Shown: positions 46,280 to 57,776 of the stretch, one piece after another | Layout of the letters: each line of letters begins with the position of its first letter | How positions within the stretch are numbered: position 1 is the first letter of the stretch | The notes under the pieces: model-generated | What the model saw: the letters and a program-made list of their open reading frames with translations, nothing else | What the model was told of the DNA's origin: nothing | Database searches by the model: none | Made by a program: the position numbers and the translations under genes | Assembly (NCBI RefSeq): GCF_003576645.1 | Contig: NC_044927.1 | Location: 14,801,272 to 14,865,271, forward strand | DNA length: 64,000 nt | Origin: Ipomoea triloba | Taxonomy: Eukaryota; Streptophyta; Magnoliopsida; Solanales; Convolvulaceae | Direction of reading: 5' to 3'

Positions 46280-47020
46280 CCGCACCCTGATAGCCTTCTT
46301 CGGGGATTTGGGGAGACAATTGATGATTGTAGATTGACACAGCTACCTATGTAGGGTTACCGTTTTACTTGGGAGAGGGGAAAAGGGACATCGAATTGGT
46401 TGGAGGAGAGGTTAGATAAAGTGCTTGCAGGAGATGATTGATGCAATTTCCTCCCACATGCAACAGTTACCAATCTTCTCACTCGTTCTTCAGATCACTC
46501 AGCTCTTTTCTTGAGTATTAAAGATATTCAGGGGAGGCACAGAAGGTTGAAGCGGAATTTTAAGTTCGAGATGGCATGGTTATTGGATGAGGGGTGCAGG
46601 AGGCATGTAGAGGATGTGTGGCAGGAGGCTAGAGGTGATGGTTTACTCCATTGTCTCCATCGCTGTGGTGATAGGCTGCTACGGTGTGGTGGTGATAGTT
46701 TCCATCGCTTTGGTGAAAAAATGTCTATTCTACGTCGCGAGCAGTTATGCCTACGTGACCGTAGGGACCCCGTATCCCTTTCGGAGTTCCATCGGTTAGA
46801 GGCAGAGCTTTGTCGGCTGGAGGCTCAAGAGGATGCTTTCTGGAAGCAGAGGGCTAAGCAACTCTGGCTGAAGGGAGCTGATGCCAACACTAAATTCTTT
46901 CACAGGTATGCTTCTGCCCGTAAAAAGAAGAATTTCTTATCTAGATTAAAGAATGAGTCTGGTGAGTGGGTGGAGGATGATGGATTAAAGTCTGTGGTTT
47001 TACAATATTTTGATGCTATT
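46280..47020 (+). pseudogene. LINE ORF2 part 1: endonuclease C-terminus and linker
   Basis: The frame reads PDSLLRGFGETIDDCRLTQL, then GYRFTWERGKGTSNWLEERLD, and SSDHSALFLSI, the last motifs of the plant L1 APE endonuclease (SDHSAL contains a conserved Asp-His). Stops occur after TQLPM and after GDD. From 46511 a 170-codon open frame gives the linker to RT (KQRAKQLWLKGADANTKFFH, NFLSRLKNESGEWV). It stops only because the gypsy element enters at 47021. The next codons are found at 56512. Confidence 0.85.
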
Positions 47021-48347
47021 TGATTGCAGCATATTTTCATAACAATTCAAATACCCGGGGTATCGATCCACAGGGAAGCGGGGCGCATCGAGCACTAGTT
47101 ACTAACATACTCATGTGAAGCTAATCCTAACGAAAATGATGTTTGAACGATTGCAAATATCAAAATAAACGAGAATAAAAAGGGCTAGTTGATGAAAACA
47201 AATAGAGAGAAAGATGGGATTTCCGGGTTTAGGTGTTTAGTCTCCTAATGCCAAACTAAGGTGAGATATCAAATATGGGCAAGACAAGTGTTCAAGATGC
47301 ACTCATAAGAGGAATTATTCCCGTAATTCCTACAAGATAAGGGATAGAACAAGCATCGTAAACAACTATACTAAACACTCTTTTCCAAGAGGTGAAAGCA
47401 AGATGCAAATGTGGGTGCCCTAGTTCACATCCTAACTCCCATCAAGATACAAAATAAGCAAATGAAGCAAGCAATTAGATCCTTAATCACAAGCATCATC
47501 AACATTAAACACAAATGCATAACAAGTCATAAACCCAAATGTAGATATAACATTGAAATATAAAGAACAAAGACAAAGGATTCATCAACACCTTTCACCC
47601 AAAAATCCCAAAATACTTTAGCCAATCATGGCTATGATAGAAAATTAAAGCTCAATGTTAAAGAGGAGTTTACAAAGACTAGAAAGTAAAGGAAAGGGAA
47701 AGAAATTCTCCCAAATGTAGCTTCCCAAGCTTTCCTTCTTCCTCCCAAAGCCTTGATATCTCCTTGAGATGACTATCTTCTTCTCCAAGAATAGTGGATC
47801 CCTCCTTCACTCCATGGAAGAGACAACACCTTGCTCTCACTCCTTTTTGCCTCCCAAAAACGCAGCCTAGCTCTAGGGTTCTTGGAAAATGAGCTTTATA
47901 TAGTGAGAGCCAAAATAGGGGCAAAATAGGCAATTCCGCGCAGCAAATAATTCTCAGTCACAGGACTCTCGACGCGTCGAGCCTGGATGAATTTTCGGAA
48001 AAAAGCTACGGCAAGGACTCGACGCGTCGAGCCTGGAGATTGGCTCAACTCTTCACGCCTTGGAGTATTTTGTCGCGACGGGCGGGATTCCGGACGCGTC
48101 CAGCTCTAAAATCAGTATTCTTCACTCGTTTTGGCCCCAATCATGCCTTCGAATGTTCATTTGCTTTGCGTTTTATCTAAAATGGTTTCAAAACACTAAC
48201 AAACGCCATAAAACACTCAAATCAAGAATGAAACCATATCTAATTAAGAAAGCAGGGAAACATGACTTGAAGAAGGCAAATTAATACATTTAAGCTCCAA
48301 AGTTGATCCAAAATACTTAGAAAATAAGCACAAATGAGATCATATCA
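47021..48347 (-). repeat. 3' LTR of gypsy element 2
   Basis: Plus-strand edges are TGATTGCAGCATATTTTC and ATGAGATCATATCA. The complement of the PPT (AACTCCCCCACACTTGAG) follows directly. Two perfect 14-bp palindromes CTCGACGCGTCGAG are at 47968-47981 and 48018-48031, plus a related GGACGCGTCC near 48092. Confidence 0.95.
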
Positions 48348-50046
48348 AACTCCCCCACACTTGAGTCTTTGCTTGTCCTCAAGCAAACAAAAGGGTAAAT
48401 TCAAGTCAAGCACACAAGTCGCGCATACCTCTCTTGCAACAACCAAACATCCACAAACCAACTTGTTACACGTCAACATGCTTCAAGAATCATCTCTGAT
48501 TCACACACAAGATCCATTCGCAGGCCAATATCCAAGCACCAAAATTATTTATAGTGAGAAATCTAGTGTGCACACATACTCAGTTAGGGTTATGCAAAAC
48601 TTGGCATTAGAAATAGATCCCAAAGGCTTGCCTTTCGTACTCCTCCTAGTATAGACCTAAAGTTTCATGCAAAGATCAAATAGGTCTTTTATTAGCTTGT
48701 AACGGGGCTAAGGGTTTAGGCTAACAAAGAAGGGGTATGGAAAACTTAACAAAAGAGAGAGAATGTCACAAATATCTAGCTTATAAAATCCTAGAAGAGA
48801 TGAGAAAGAATTAACCTAAGGAGCCAAATGTGACTTTAATAATCAAAGCAACATTCTAGTAAAGTGGGGGTCGAATACAAACTTTCAAAGCTATTTACAA
48901 CCTTCAAACTTTTCAAACTTTTATTCTTCAATACTTTTCTTTTTGATTTTTCTCAAGAATAAGCAACAACTTTTCAAAGTATCAACTTTTGGACTTTGAT
49001 TTTGGATTTTCTGATTTATATATATATATATATATATATTTTCAAGTATAGAAGCAAACTTTATTCGAATGCTAGCAAACTACCCAAGTAGTAAATGACT
49101 ATACACAAAAGATCAAAACCCCCACACTTAGACATTTCAAAGTATATGTTGCTTTCAAACTTCAAGCTCCAAAGAAATCTCTTCTAAGAATAACAAAGAT
49201 AAATGTTAAATTCTCTCTAGGGTGAAGGGAGTATATTTGGTTAAAGGCTAAGGGTTTAATGATGAGGGTTAGACAAGAAAAATATTAACGAAGAGGGGTT
49301 AAGTGCTTAGCACTTATTAAACAAAGAAACACAAGGGATAAAAACATATGATAAGGGTAGGTTTAAAGGCTAAAGGTTAACAAAAAAAGGCCTAAATCAT
49401 TTCTAAACATGCAAACAATTAGACTACATTTTGGAGGAGTAACGAGGCAAGTTCCATAAAGCCAACTAATGAGGCAATGCCGGAATTTCGCATAAACTTT
49501 CACTAACGAAGCACAAACCACTAGATTAGGAATTATTTCATTTATTAGATGGTTAACAAGGACATTGGCAAGAGAATAGTTCAATCATATGCTTCACTTT
49601 GATTTCATCAATTGGCACATTGGAATGCAACAAGTTCAAACAATCAATCCACAAACCGACAAGAGAGAATAATTGCAACTAGATGTCATGACAAGAAATT
49701 TATCAACAAGAAGCACATGAGTCATCCAAGCAAAACATGACATATTTACTAAAAATCAAGTGGGGAAGCTAGCAAGATCATGAGCATATTTTTCAGTAAA
49801 GAAGCACAAATTTTCATTTCAAAGAAACCCGAAAAGCAAGACAAAGAAGCAAGAGTTCAAATTCGATTCAGGAGAAGTTTTAAAAAGCAAAATAAAAGCA
49901 AAATAAAACTAAATAATAAAAACAAGGCTGGAAATATAAAGAGGGAAAATCAATTCAACCTCTTCCCCCCACACTTAAAGAGTTACATTGTCCCAATGTA
50001 ACAAAATAAATCGGGGGAAAGGAATTGAAGGGCATCCCTTGACCTT
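48348..50046 (-). other. Non-coding 3' internal region of gypsy element 2
   Basis: It starts with the PPT complement and the box CTTGTCCTCAAGCAAA shared with gypsy elements 1 and 3. Much of it is alignable in style to 5906-7600 (GTAACGGGGCTAAGGGTTTA, CCTTTCGTACTCC). A short (TA)n lies at 49018-49040. No gene. Confidence 0.7.
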
Positions 50047-51255
50047 CTATTGGTGATCACCTTCGGGTGGTGGTGGCGGTGGGAACTGAGCAGAGTAGTA
50101 CGTAGGGATGAACTGGGGGTCTTGAAGCCATGGAGGTGGTGGTGGGAACTGAGGGGTAAAGCCTTGAGCTGCTAGATTATGTTGATGTGCAGATGTACCA
50201 ACAAACCAATTGATGTCATTGCTCCTCCTCATGTAACCCTCATGTCTCGTCATGAATTCCTCCTGCCGTGTCTCCTGTCTGGCAAAAAATTGCTCCATGT
50301 TGTATTGAGGAGGGAATTGATCCGGTGCGTGTGCGGCAGGTGGAGGAATATTTGTCGGGTCCTCCATTGCCTCATCATTAGCTTGTTCTTCATTTTCCTC
50401 ATCATCAGGGTCATTGACGGGCATTTGTCCATGCCCATATCGACTTTGAATATACTGCTGAGAGAGAAAACACTGAGGATGGACCTTGATTTCCAGGTGA
50501 GGATCCATTGGCACTCCCGCAAGACGGCAAAGCTCTGTAATAAGGAACGGGTGGCCTAAAGGGCAACGTGATTTTTTATCCGAGGATGCAATATCACGTA
50601 TGCTACGATTAATAAGAGCTCCTACGTCAATTGTTTGACGCTCCTTAATACAATAGGCCAAAAGGACCTGGTCTCTACGAACGCTTCCCCTATGAAAATG
50701 GGGGATGAGCTTTGCCTTGATGAAGTCCAGGATGCCACGGTCTTGCGGGGTAAAGTACGCATAGTTTATGTGAGCTATCATCTCACTTCGGACGTTCCAT
50801 TCTGCATCACGGTGGAAGGTTCTGGCAATTTCATTTAATGCTCCAACTGTAATCCTGCCAGGCATCAACTCATTGTGATAATAATCTTCTCCATTGTAGC
50901 TTCTCGTACCGTAGTACGCGTTGATCGCCCGTGGAGAAAAATTCACTTCCACACCTCTTACTATGCATACATTATTGCGTGCTCCATCTTTGGCATTAGC
51001 ATAGAATTCACAGACCACCGCAGCAAAGGCCACACCCGGTTGAGCCAATAATAAAGGACCCCAATTCCACATTTCTGGGAAAACATATTCTAACCCCCTT
51101 TCTTTCTTAAAATCTCGCGTAGAGATCCAAGTCTGGAATCTTTCCAAAGCTCCTAGGGTATTGAAAATTTCAGCTTGTGCCCCTTGTGGTTGTTCTTGAG
51201 GTTGTCAGGATGATTCACCCCTATTCCTCTTGGGATTTCTAGTTTTTGGTGCCAT
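50047..51255 (-). pseudogene. Extra ORF of gypsy 2 (plant transposon protein, Transposase_32-like), one nonsense codon
   Basis: From the ATG at 51255 the frame reads MAPKTRNPKRNRGESS, hits TGA at 51205-51207, and continues to 50047 for about 400 codons in all. The body has FKKERGLEYVFPEMWNWGPL, VEVNFSPRAINAYYG, then RCPLGHPFLITELCRLAGVP. This resembles the 'putative plant transposon protein' domain found in extra or env-like frames of Athila/Tat elements. The tail is acidic, then Pro/Gln-rich (PPPPPPEGDHQ). I see no signal peptide or membrane helix. The TGA is probably CGA to TGA, so the protein was intact until recently. Function unknown. Confidence 0.7.
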
Positions 51256-52587
51256 TTTGAGAAGCTACAAATCAAAACCAAAACTCATTACTTGCAAAAG
51301 TTCAAAGAATTATGAATTGAAAAGCAAAATGCAAGCAAATAACTCAAAGACTTCAAAAATTCTCATTTAGGCATTTTGTCAAACACTTCATACGCATCAA
51401 TTAAAGCATGAGAGTTTGAATTAATTAGAATGACAATCCATCCCATTTTTGTTCAACAAAGGATACCACCAACAAGACAATACACCAAAAGCAAAAGCAA
51501 GTTAAATTAACACTAATAATGCAAGAAAACTATGGGCATTTAACAAGTGAATACATAAGCAAATAAAGAGTGTAAATCAATGTTCATCATTTAAAATTCA
51601 AGTAAAGAGTATTATGAACATGTAAGAGCAACATATAAAGCAAAATCAATCAAAGAAACACTAACCCAAAGCAATTTAATCCAAGAAATTCGAAAGTTAG
51701 GCAAAATTCGTGGGTTAGGTTTCATGCCCAAAAACTATGAAATTAAGAACAAAACTAAGAGAAATTGATGGAGAAAAATGAATAAGGATGTTACCTTGAT
51801 GCTTTAGGAAGAGTTTGGAGTGAAAATAAGTGAATTTTGAGACCAAATGATGAAGAAATGGTGAAGAACGCGTGTGGAAATGCTGTTGTTCGAAAAATTG
51901 AGTATGAAAATAATTTGGGAAAAGTGGGTTTAAAAGCTCGGTCAAGGTTTGACCACGGGGGCTCGACGCGTCGAAGCAGGGGCTCGACGCGTCGAGCCTC
52001 CCAGATTTTTCGTAAAAATCATTCAGCGGGATCTCGACGCGTCGAGACCAACGGGAAATTCTAAACAATGTTACGGCCGAACGTCGACACGTCGAGGGTC
52101 ACCCTCGACGCGTCGAAACAGATCAGAAAGCAATTTCAAAAATTTTCAACTATAAAACACCTAGCTATCAACCAACACCGAAAACAACACTCAAAGATCA
52201 AAAATTCAACTCCAAAATTATATCAACATAAGAAATTAAGCTCAAAATTTTCGAAAACATCATGTAATTTCACATTAAAGCAATTAACACCCAATTTCAT
52301 ATTCAATTCCCATCATGCAAAATAAACTATCAAAACTTAAAATGCAAGAAATTAAAAGGACATGGGTTGCCTCCCAAGAAGCGCTTGTTTAAGGTCATAA
52401 GCTCGACCCCTTTTTCAAAGTTCATCCGGGTTGATCCGTAAGGCTACCTCCATCACTAGCCTCAGTGAAGTTCCTAACACAAGCTTTGCATCCCAAAAGG
52501 CATCCTTTGTCGACTTTCTCCACATGTGTAAAATTAGCATTTCCATCACGAGTCTTGCAACACATCACATCGGCCCTATAACATTTT
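51256..52587 (-). other. Non-coding spacer of gypsy 2 with CTCGACGCGTCGAG palindromes
   Basis: This lies where pol should be. It contains five copies of the 14-bp palindrome or one-base variants: 51962-51975, 51983-51996, 52033-52046, 52083-52096 and 52104-52117. The same palindrome is found in the LTRs. No RT or integrase motif was found in any frame. Confidence 0.8.
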
Positions 52588-55020
52588 TCAATAATCAATA
52601 ACACAAGAATTGGGATCTTCAAGGACATTGAATGCCACTTTCTCTTCTCCAAAATCAAAGATCATTGATCCTTTCCGTGCATCAATTATTGCTCCCGCTG
52701 TGGCCAAGAAAGGTCTCCCCAATATGATTGGAGTGTATGGGTCTTCTCGAATATCCATTACCACGAAGTCACAAGGCACAAAATACTTGTCAACACAAAC
52801 GGGAACATCCTCAAGAATTCCAATAGGATTTTTGGTTGACCGATCGGCAAATTGAAGTGTGAATTCGATCGGTCGTAGCTCTCCCAAATTGAGCTTCTTG
52901 CAAAGAGATAAAGGCATTAAATTAACACTCGCTCCTAAGTCACAAAGTGATCTTTTGATTGTGGAGCCACCAATAACACATGGAATTGTAAATCTTCCCA
53001 GATCTCTATGCTTTGTTGAAAACCTTCTCTCTTCACGTGTTAAGGCCCGGTACTCTTGTGTCATTGCAATCAATTCTTGATCTCCAAACTTTCTCTTTTT
53101 AGATAGAATCTCTCTTAAAAACTTCCCATAAGAAGGTGTTTGGGTGAGCAAATCGAGCAACGGGATAGAGACTTTCAAATTTTCAACAATATCCAAGAAT
53201 TTTTTCCATCTACTATCTTTGGCTTGCCTTTGGAATTTTTGAGGGAATGGAAGTGGTGGCACATACTTTCTATCGGGCTTTTCTTTTTCATCTTTTTCAT
53301 GACTTTGAGGGCTCGCATTCAAAACGGGATGGTTAGCTTCTTCTTCTTCAAGTTTCTCTTCAATCTGAACATCAATGATTTTACTCGGCCTTGGTTTGTC
53401 AACCGGAAGAGGTGGTTCTTCAAGTTTCTTGCCACTTCTTGTTACAATAGCATTGACATGCTCTCTTGGATTCTCGGGACAAGCGGGCAACTTCCCGGTG
53501 ACTTTGGTGCTAGAAGTAGAAGCTTGATTTGCAATTTGTCTTTCTAGCATCTTGTTGTGAGCACTCAATTGATCTAGCCTTTCGGATATTTGTTTGTATC
53601 TCTCCTCACTTTGTAATTGAGATTTAAGCATCATTTGCATCATTGCTTCCCAATTTGGTGGAGGTGGAGCTTCCAAAGTAGGTAGTGGTGGACTTGGTGG
53701 AATAGTCGGAGCTTGGGGTTGAAATCCTTGAGTTGGCCTAAATGGTTGTGTTTGACCCCCTCTAAAATTTTGTTGACCTTGGAATCCCGGCGGTGAGTTT
53801 CTATTGCCATAACTTTGGGGATTCGCCGCCCCATTCGGGTTACTCCATGAGAAACCGGGATGGTTTCTTGGTGCATTAGGATTGTAGGCCCCTTGCGGTT
53901 GGAATGATTGTTGTTGCCTTCCATATCCTACCAAATCAACATGCTCCATAGAAGATTGAGAACTCGTATCATCATTAAAGCATTCACCGAAGTTGTGCCC
54001 CCCACCGCAAAGATCACAAATCAACACTTGTCTTGAGGGAGAAGAAGGAGTAGAAACATAGCTCATATTTCGATTTTGAAGAGTGATTTGAGCTAGCTTT
54101 TGCACCATTGTTGCAACATTGTCCACTTTAGCCGATAAAGCGGATATTTGCTCCACTTCATGAATACCTCCTCCCAATCTTTGTGAAGATCTATCGGAGT
54201 ACCAAGTAGAACCGTTCATTGCAATTTTTTCTAATAACTCCTCCGCTTGAATGGGCTCCAAAACCGTGAATGAACCTCCCGAAGATGCATCTACCAAAGT
54301 TCTTGAAGTGTCAAATAATCCCTCATAGAACGCCATCATTAGATCCCAACTTTGTATACCATGGTGTGGGCATTGTCTTCTTAAATCTTTGAATCTTTCC
54401 CACGACTCGGCTAAGGACTCATTCGGCAATTGCTTGAAGTTTTGGATTGCTCTTCTCATCCTTTGAGTCTTTGAGATTGGATAGAACTTTTTCAAGAATT
54501 CCCGGTGAAGTTGATCCCAACTATCAAAATAATTAGCCGGAAAGGAAATGAGCCAACCGTGAGCTTTGTCCCTCACTGAAAATGGAAAGAGTCAGAGTTT
54601 GATAGCTTCGGTAGGAACTCCGTTCATCTTAAAAGTGCTACAAATCCGGTGGAATTTTGTAATATGAGCATTTGGATCTTCCATGGGTGATCCTCCGAAT
54701 TGATCCGATGCAACCATTTGTATTATAGCTGGTTTGATTTCGAAATTGTTGGCCTCAACACTCGGAATATTGATGCTATCACGTTCTTCCAAATCGGGTG
54801 CAATATAATCGGACATAGCTCTCCTCACCGGTGGAGGTTGATTAACTCCATTTTCATCATCGTTTCCATTTCCAATGCCGTTTCCATCTCCATTAAGAAT
54901 TAAATTGATATTTCCTTGCACTTGTGCCATCCTTCGTTGCTTTCTAAGGTACTTTGCTCTCTTTTCAATCTCAAGGTCCAAAGGCAATAATCCTTCTTTC
55001 CCCAATGATCGTGTTTGCAT
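52588..55020 (-). pseudogene. Gypsy 2 gag-protease, one nonsense codon
   Basis: The start MQTRSLGKEGLLPLDLEIEK at 55020 follows the leader. The capsid region includes FHRICSTFKMNGVPTEAIKL, where TGA at 54592-54594 replaces the Arg codon found in gypsy 1 (KLRLFPFS). The frame then stays open for 662 codons: FDSWDQLHREFLKKFYP, FKDLRRQCPHHG, a knuckle-like CDLCGGGHNFGEC (about 54000), NAIVTRSGKKL, and the protease with catalytic CDLGASVNLMPLSL (about 52930) and PIILGRPFLATAGAIIDARK. About 811 codons in total. Only the one stop breaks it. Confidence 0.9.
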
Positions 55021-55152
55021 GCAACAAGTACCTAAAACAAAAGATCACAACTAAACAAAGAAAATTTGTTATGGGTAAGTAAAAACAAAGAAAAATAATG
55101 GATTAGACTCTTAGAATAAAACTTTCATTAATGTCAATACTTAAACGCCACT

Positions 55153-55170
55153 TCCCCGGCAACGGCGCCA
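55153..55170 (-). promoter_or_regulatory. Primer-binding site, tRNA-Asp type
   Basis: The minus strand reads TGGCGCCGTTGCCGGGGA, an exact match to the tRNA-Asp site used by Athila-type elements, 3 bp from the 5' LTR. Confidence 0.9.
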
Positions 55171-55173
55171 ATT

Positions 55174-56511
55174 TTATTGCAGCATATTTTCATAACAATT
55201 CAAATACCCGGAGTATTCCGGGGTATCGATCCACAGGGAAGCGGGGCGCATCGAGCACTAGTTACTAACATACTCATGTGAAGCTAATCCTAACGAAAAT
55301 GATGTTTGAACGATTGCAAATATCAAAATAAACGAGAATAAAAAGGGCTAGTTGATGAAAACAAATAGAGAGAGAGATGGGATTTCCGGGTTTAGGTGTT
55401 TAGTCTCCTAATGCCAAACTAAGGTGAGATATCAAATATGGGCAAGACAAGTGTTCAAGATGCACTCATAAGAGGAATTATTCCCGTAATTCCTACAAGA
55501 TAAGGAATAGAACAAGCATCATAAACAACTATACTAAACACTCTTTTCCAAGAGGTGAAAGCAAGATGCAAATGTGGGTGCCCTAGTTCATATCCTGACT
55601 CCCATCAAGATACAAAATAAGCAAATGAAGCAAGCAATTGGATCCTTAATCACAAGCATCATCAACATTAAACACAAATGCATAACAAGTCATAAACCCA
55701 AATGTAGATATAACATTGAAATATAAAGAACAGAGGCAAAGGATTCATCAACACCTTTCACCCAAAAATCCCAAAATACTTTAGCCAATCATGGCTATGA
55801 TAGAAAATTAAAGCTCAATGTTAAAGAGGAGTTTACAAAGACTAAAAAGTAAAGGAAAGGGAAAGAAATTATCCCAAATGTAGCTTCCCAAGCTTTCCTT
55901 CTTCCTCCCAAAGCCTTGATATCTCCTTGAGATGACTATCTTCTTCTCCAAGAATGGTGGATCCCTCCTTCACTCCATGGAAGAGACAACACCTTGCTCT
56001 CACTCCTTTTTGCCTCCCAAAAACGCAGCCTAGCTCTAGGGTTCTTGGAAAATGAGCTTTATATAGTGGGAGCCAAAATAGGGGCAAAATAGGCAATTTC
56101 GCGCAACAAATAATTCTCTGTCACAGGACTCTCGATGCGTCGAGCCTGGATGAATTTCCGGAAAAAAGCTATGGCAAGGACTCGACGCGTCGAGCCTGGA
56201 GATTGGCTCAACTCTTCACGCCTTGGAGTATTTTGTCGCGACGGGCGGGATTCCGGACGCGTCCAGCTCTAAAATCAGTATTCTTCACTCGTTTTAGCCC
56301 CAATCATGCCTTCGAATGTTCCTTTGCTTTGCGTTTTATCTAAAATGGTTTCAAAACACTAACAAACGCCATAAAACACTCAAATCCAGAATGAAACCAT
56401 ATCTAATTAAGAAAACAAGGAAACATGACTTGAAGAAGGCAAATTAATACATTTAAGCTCCAAAGTTGATCCCAAATACTTAGAAAAATAAGCACAAATG
56501 AGATCATATCA
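55174..56511 (-). repeat. 5' LTR of gypsy element 2
   Basis: It matches 47021-48347 along its whole length and has a 10-bp segment (GGAGTATTCC) missing from the other copy. Palindromes CTCGATGCGTCGAG (56131-56144) and CTCGACGCGTCGAG (56181-56194) correspond to those in the other LTR. Confidence 0.95.
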
Positions 56512-57776
56512 CTATTTTTACTTCTAATAATTCCGCATCTATGGAGTCTTTTGCTGCATCTGTAACCCCACGTGTCACCCAGTGTCAAAATGACTCTCTT
56601 CTTAGGCCGTTTGAGACAGATGAGGTAAAGGCTGCGCTGTTTTCAATGTTCCCTGACAAAGCCCCTGGCCCGGATGGGATGAACCCGGGTTTTTTTCAAC
56701 ATTTTTGGGATTTAGTTGGCGGGGATGTTTCATCTTTTGCCATTAATTGTCTCAATAGTTGTGCTTTCCTAGATGGTCTTAATGATACGAATGTTGTGTT
56801 AATCCCCAAGAAGAGTCACCCGGAGGTTGTGTCTGATCTTCGCCCCATTGCCCTGTGTAATGTGGTTTATAAGATCATGGCAAAGATGATTCCGAACAGG
56901 ATGAAACCCATGTTGGATGAGGTCATCTTTGAATCTCAGAGTGCATTTATTCCTGACAGACTACTCACTAACAGCATTTTAATTGCTGCGGAGGTTGGTC
57001 ACTTTTTAAATAGGAAGCAGAATAGAATGGTTGGGTGGGCTGCACTTAAATTGGATATGGCTAAGGCTTATGACCGAATGGAGTGGCCTTTTCTGCGAGG
57101 GATGCTACTAGCTTTAGGCTTTGCGGAGGCCTGGGTGAATTTGATTATGCTTTGTGTTACTACAGTTTCTTATAGCTTTCTAGTTAATGGAGAGCATGCT
57201 GGTCAGATTATACCATCCCGGGGCATCAGACAGGGAGACCCTTTATCCCCCTATTTATTTATTATCTGTGCAGAAGGGCTGTCTCTGTTACTGTAGCAGG
57301 CTGAGCGTCGAGGTGATTTCCATGGTTGTAGGGTGGCTAGGGGAGCACCAACAGTGTCTCATCTGTTTTTTGCGGATGACAGCCTCCTGTTTTTCAAAGC
57401 TAATGTTCATGAGGCCGGAGTTATTAAACAGTGTCTAAGTGACTATGAGGCTATGTCTGGACAGGCTGTTAATTTTGGTAAATCAAGTGTGTGCTTCAGT
57501 AGAAATACATCCATGGCTGATAGGGAGGAGGTGGTGGCTATTTTAGGGGTCTCTCAGGCTCCTAATTTTGGTAAGTATTTGGGTTTGCCATCTTTTGTTG
57601 GGAGGAATAAGAGGGTTGTATTCTCATATATTGAAGATAAAATTAAACAGAGGTTTAGTTCGTGGAATAAGCGCTTTATTTCTCGGGCTGGAAAGGAAGT
57701 GTTATTGAAAAGTGTGGCACAGTCTATGCCAACCTTTTCAAAGAGTGTCTTTCTGCTACCGCAGTCGGTTTGTTAG
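56512..57776 (+). pseudogene. LINE ORF2 part 2: reverse transcriptase
   Basis: The frame continues that of 46511-47020 across the gypsy insertion: after FDAI come [12 protein letters not shown] and the L1 RT domain. Motifs: [81 protein letters not shown] and the catalytic FFADDSLLF (57366-57392). A TAG at 57294-57296 (probably from CAG) interrupts between the last two motifs, and another stop ends the frame at 57774. Confidence 0.9.

Larger units (their letters stand above)
47021..56511 (-). mobile_element. Gypsy element 2: complete but pol-less Athila/Tat-like LTR retrotransposon
   Basis: Two full LTRs (47021-48347 and 55174-56511) and a perfect 5-bp duplication ctatt (47016-47020 and 56512-56516) bound it. 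Minus-strand order: 5' LTR, tRNA-Asp primer site, gag-protease, about 1.3 kb non-coding, an extra ORF, about 1.7 kb non-coding, polypurine tract, 3' LTR. RT, RNase H and integrase are absent. The LTRs differ by roughly 20-25 substitutions and one 10-bp indel by eye (near 98% identity), so it is young and clearly moved with help in trans. Confidence 0.95.

Noticed and set aside
46088..46285. Minus-strand frame with an (IY)n run
   Set aside because: It comes from translating the (TA)n microsatellite.
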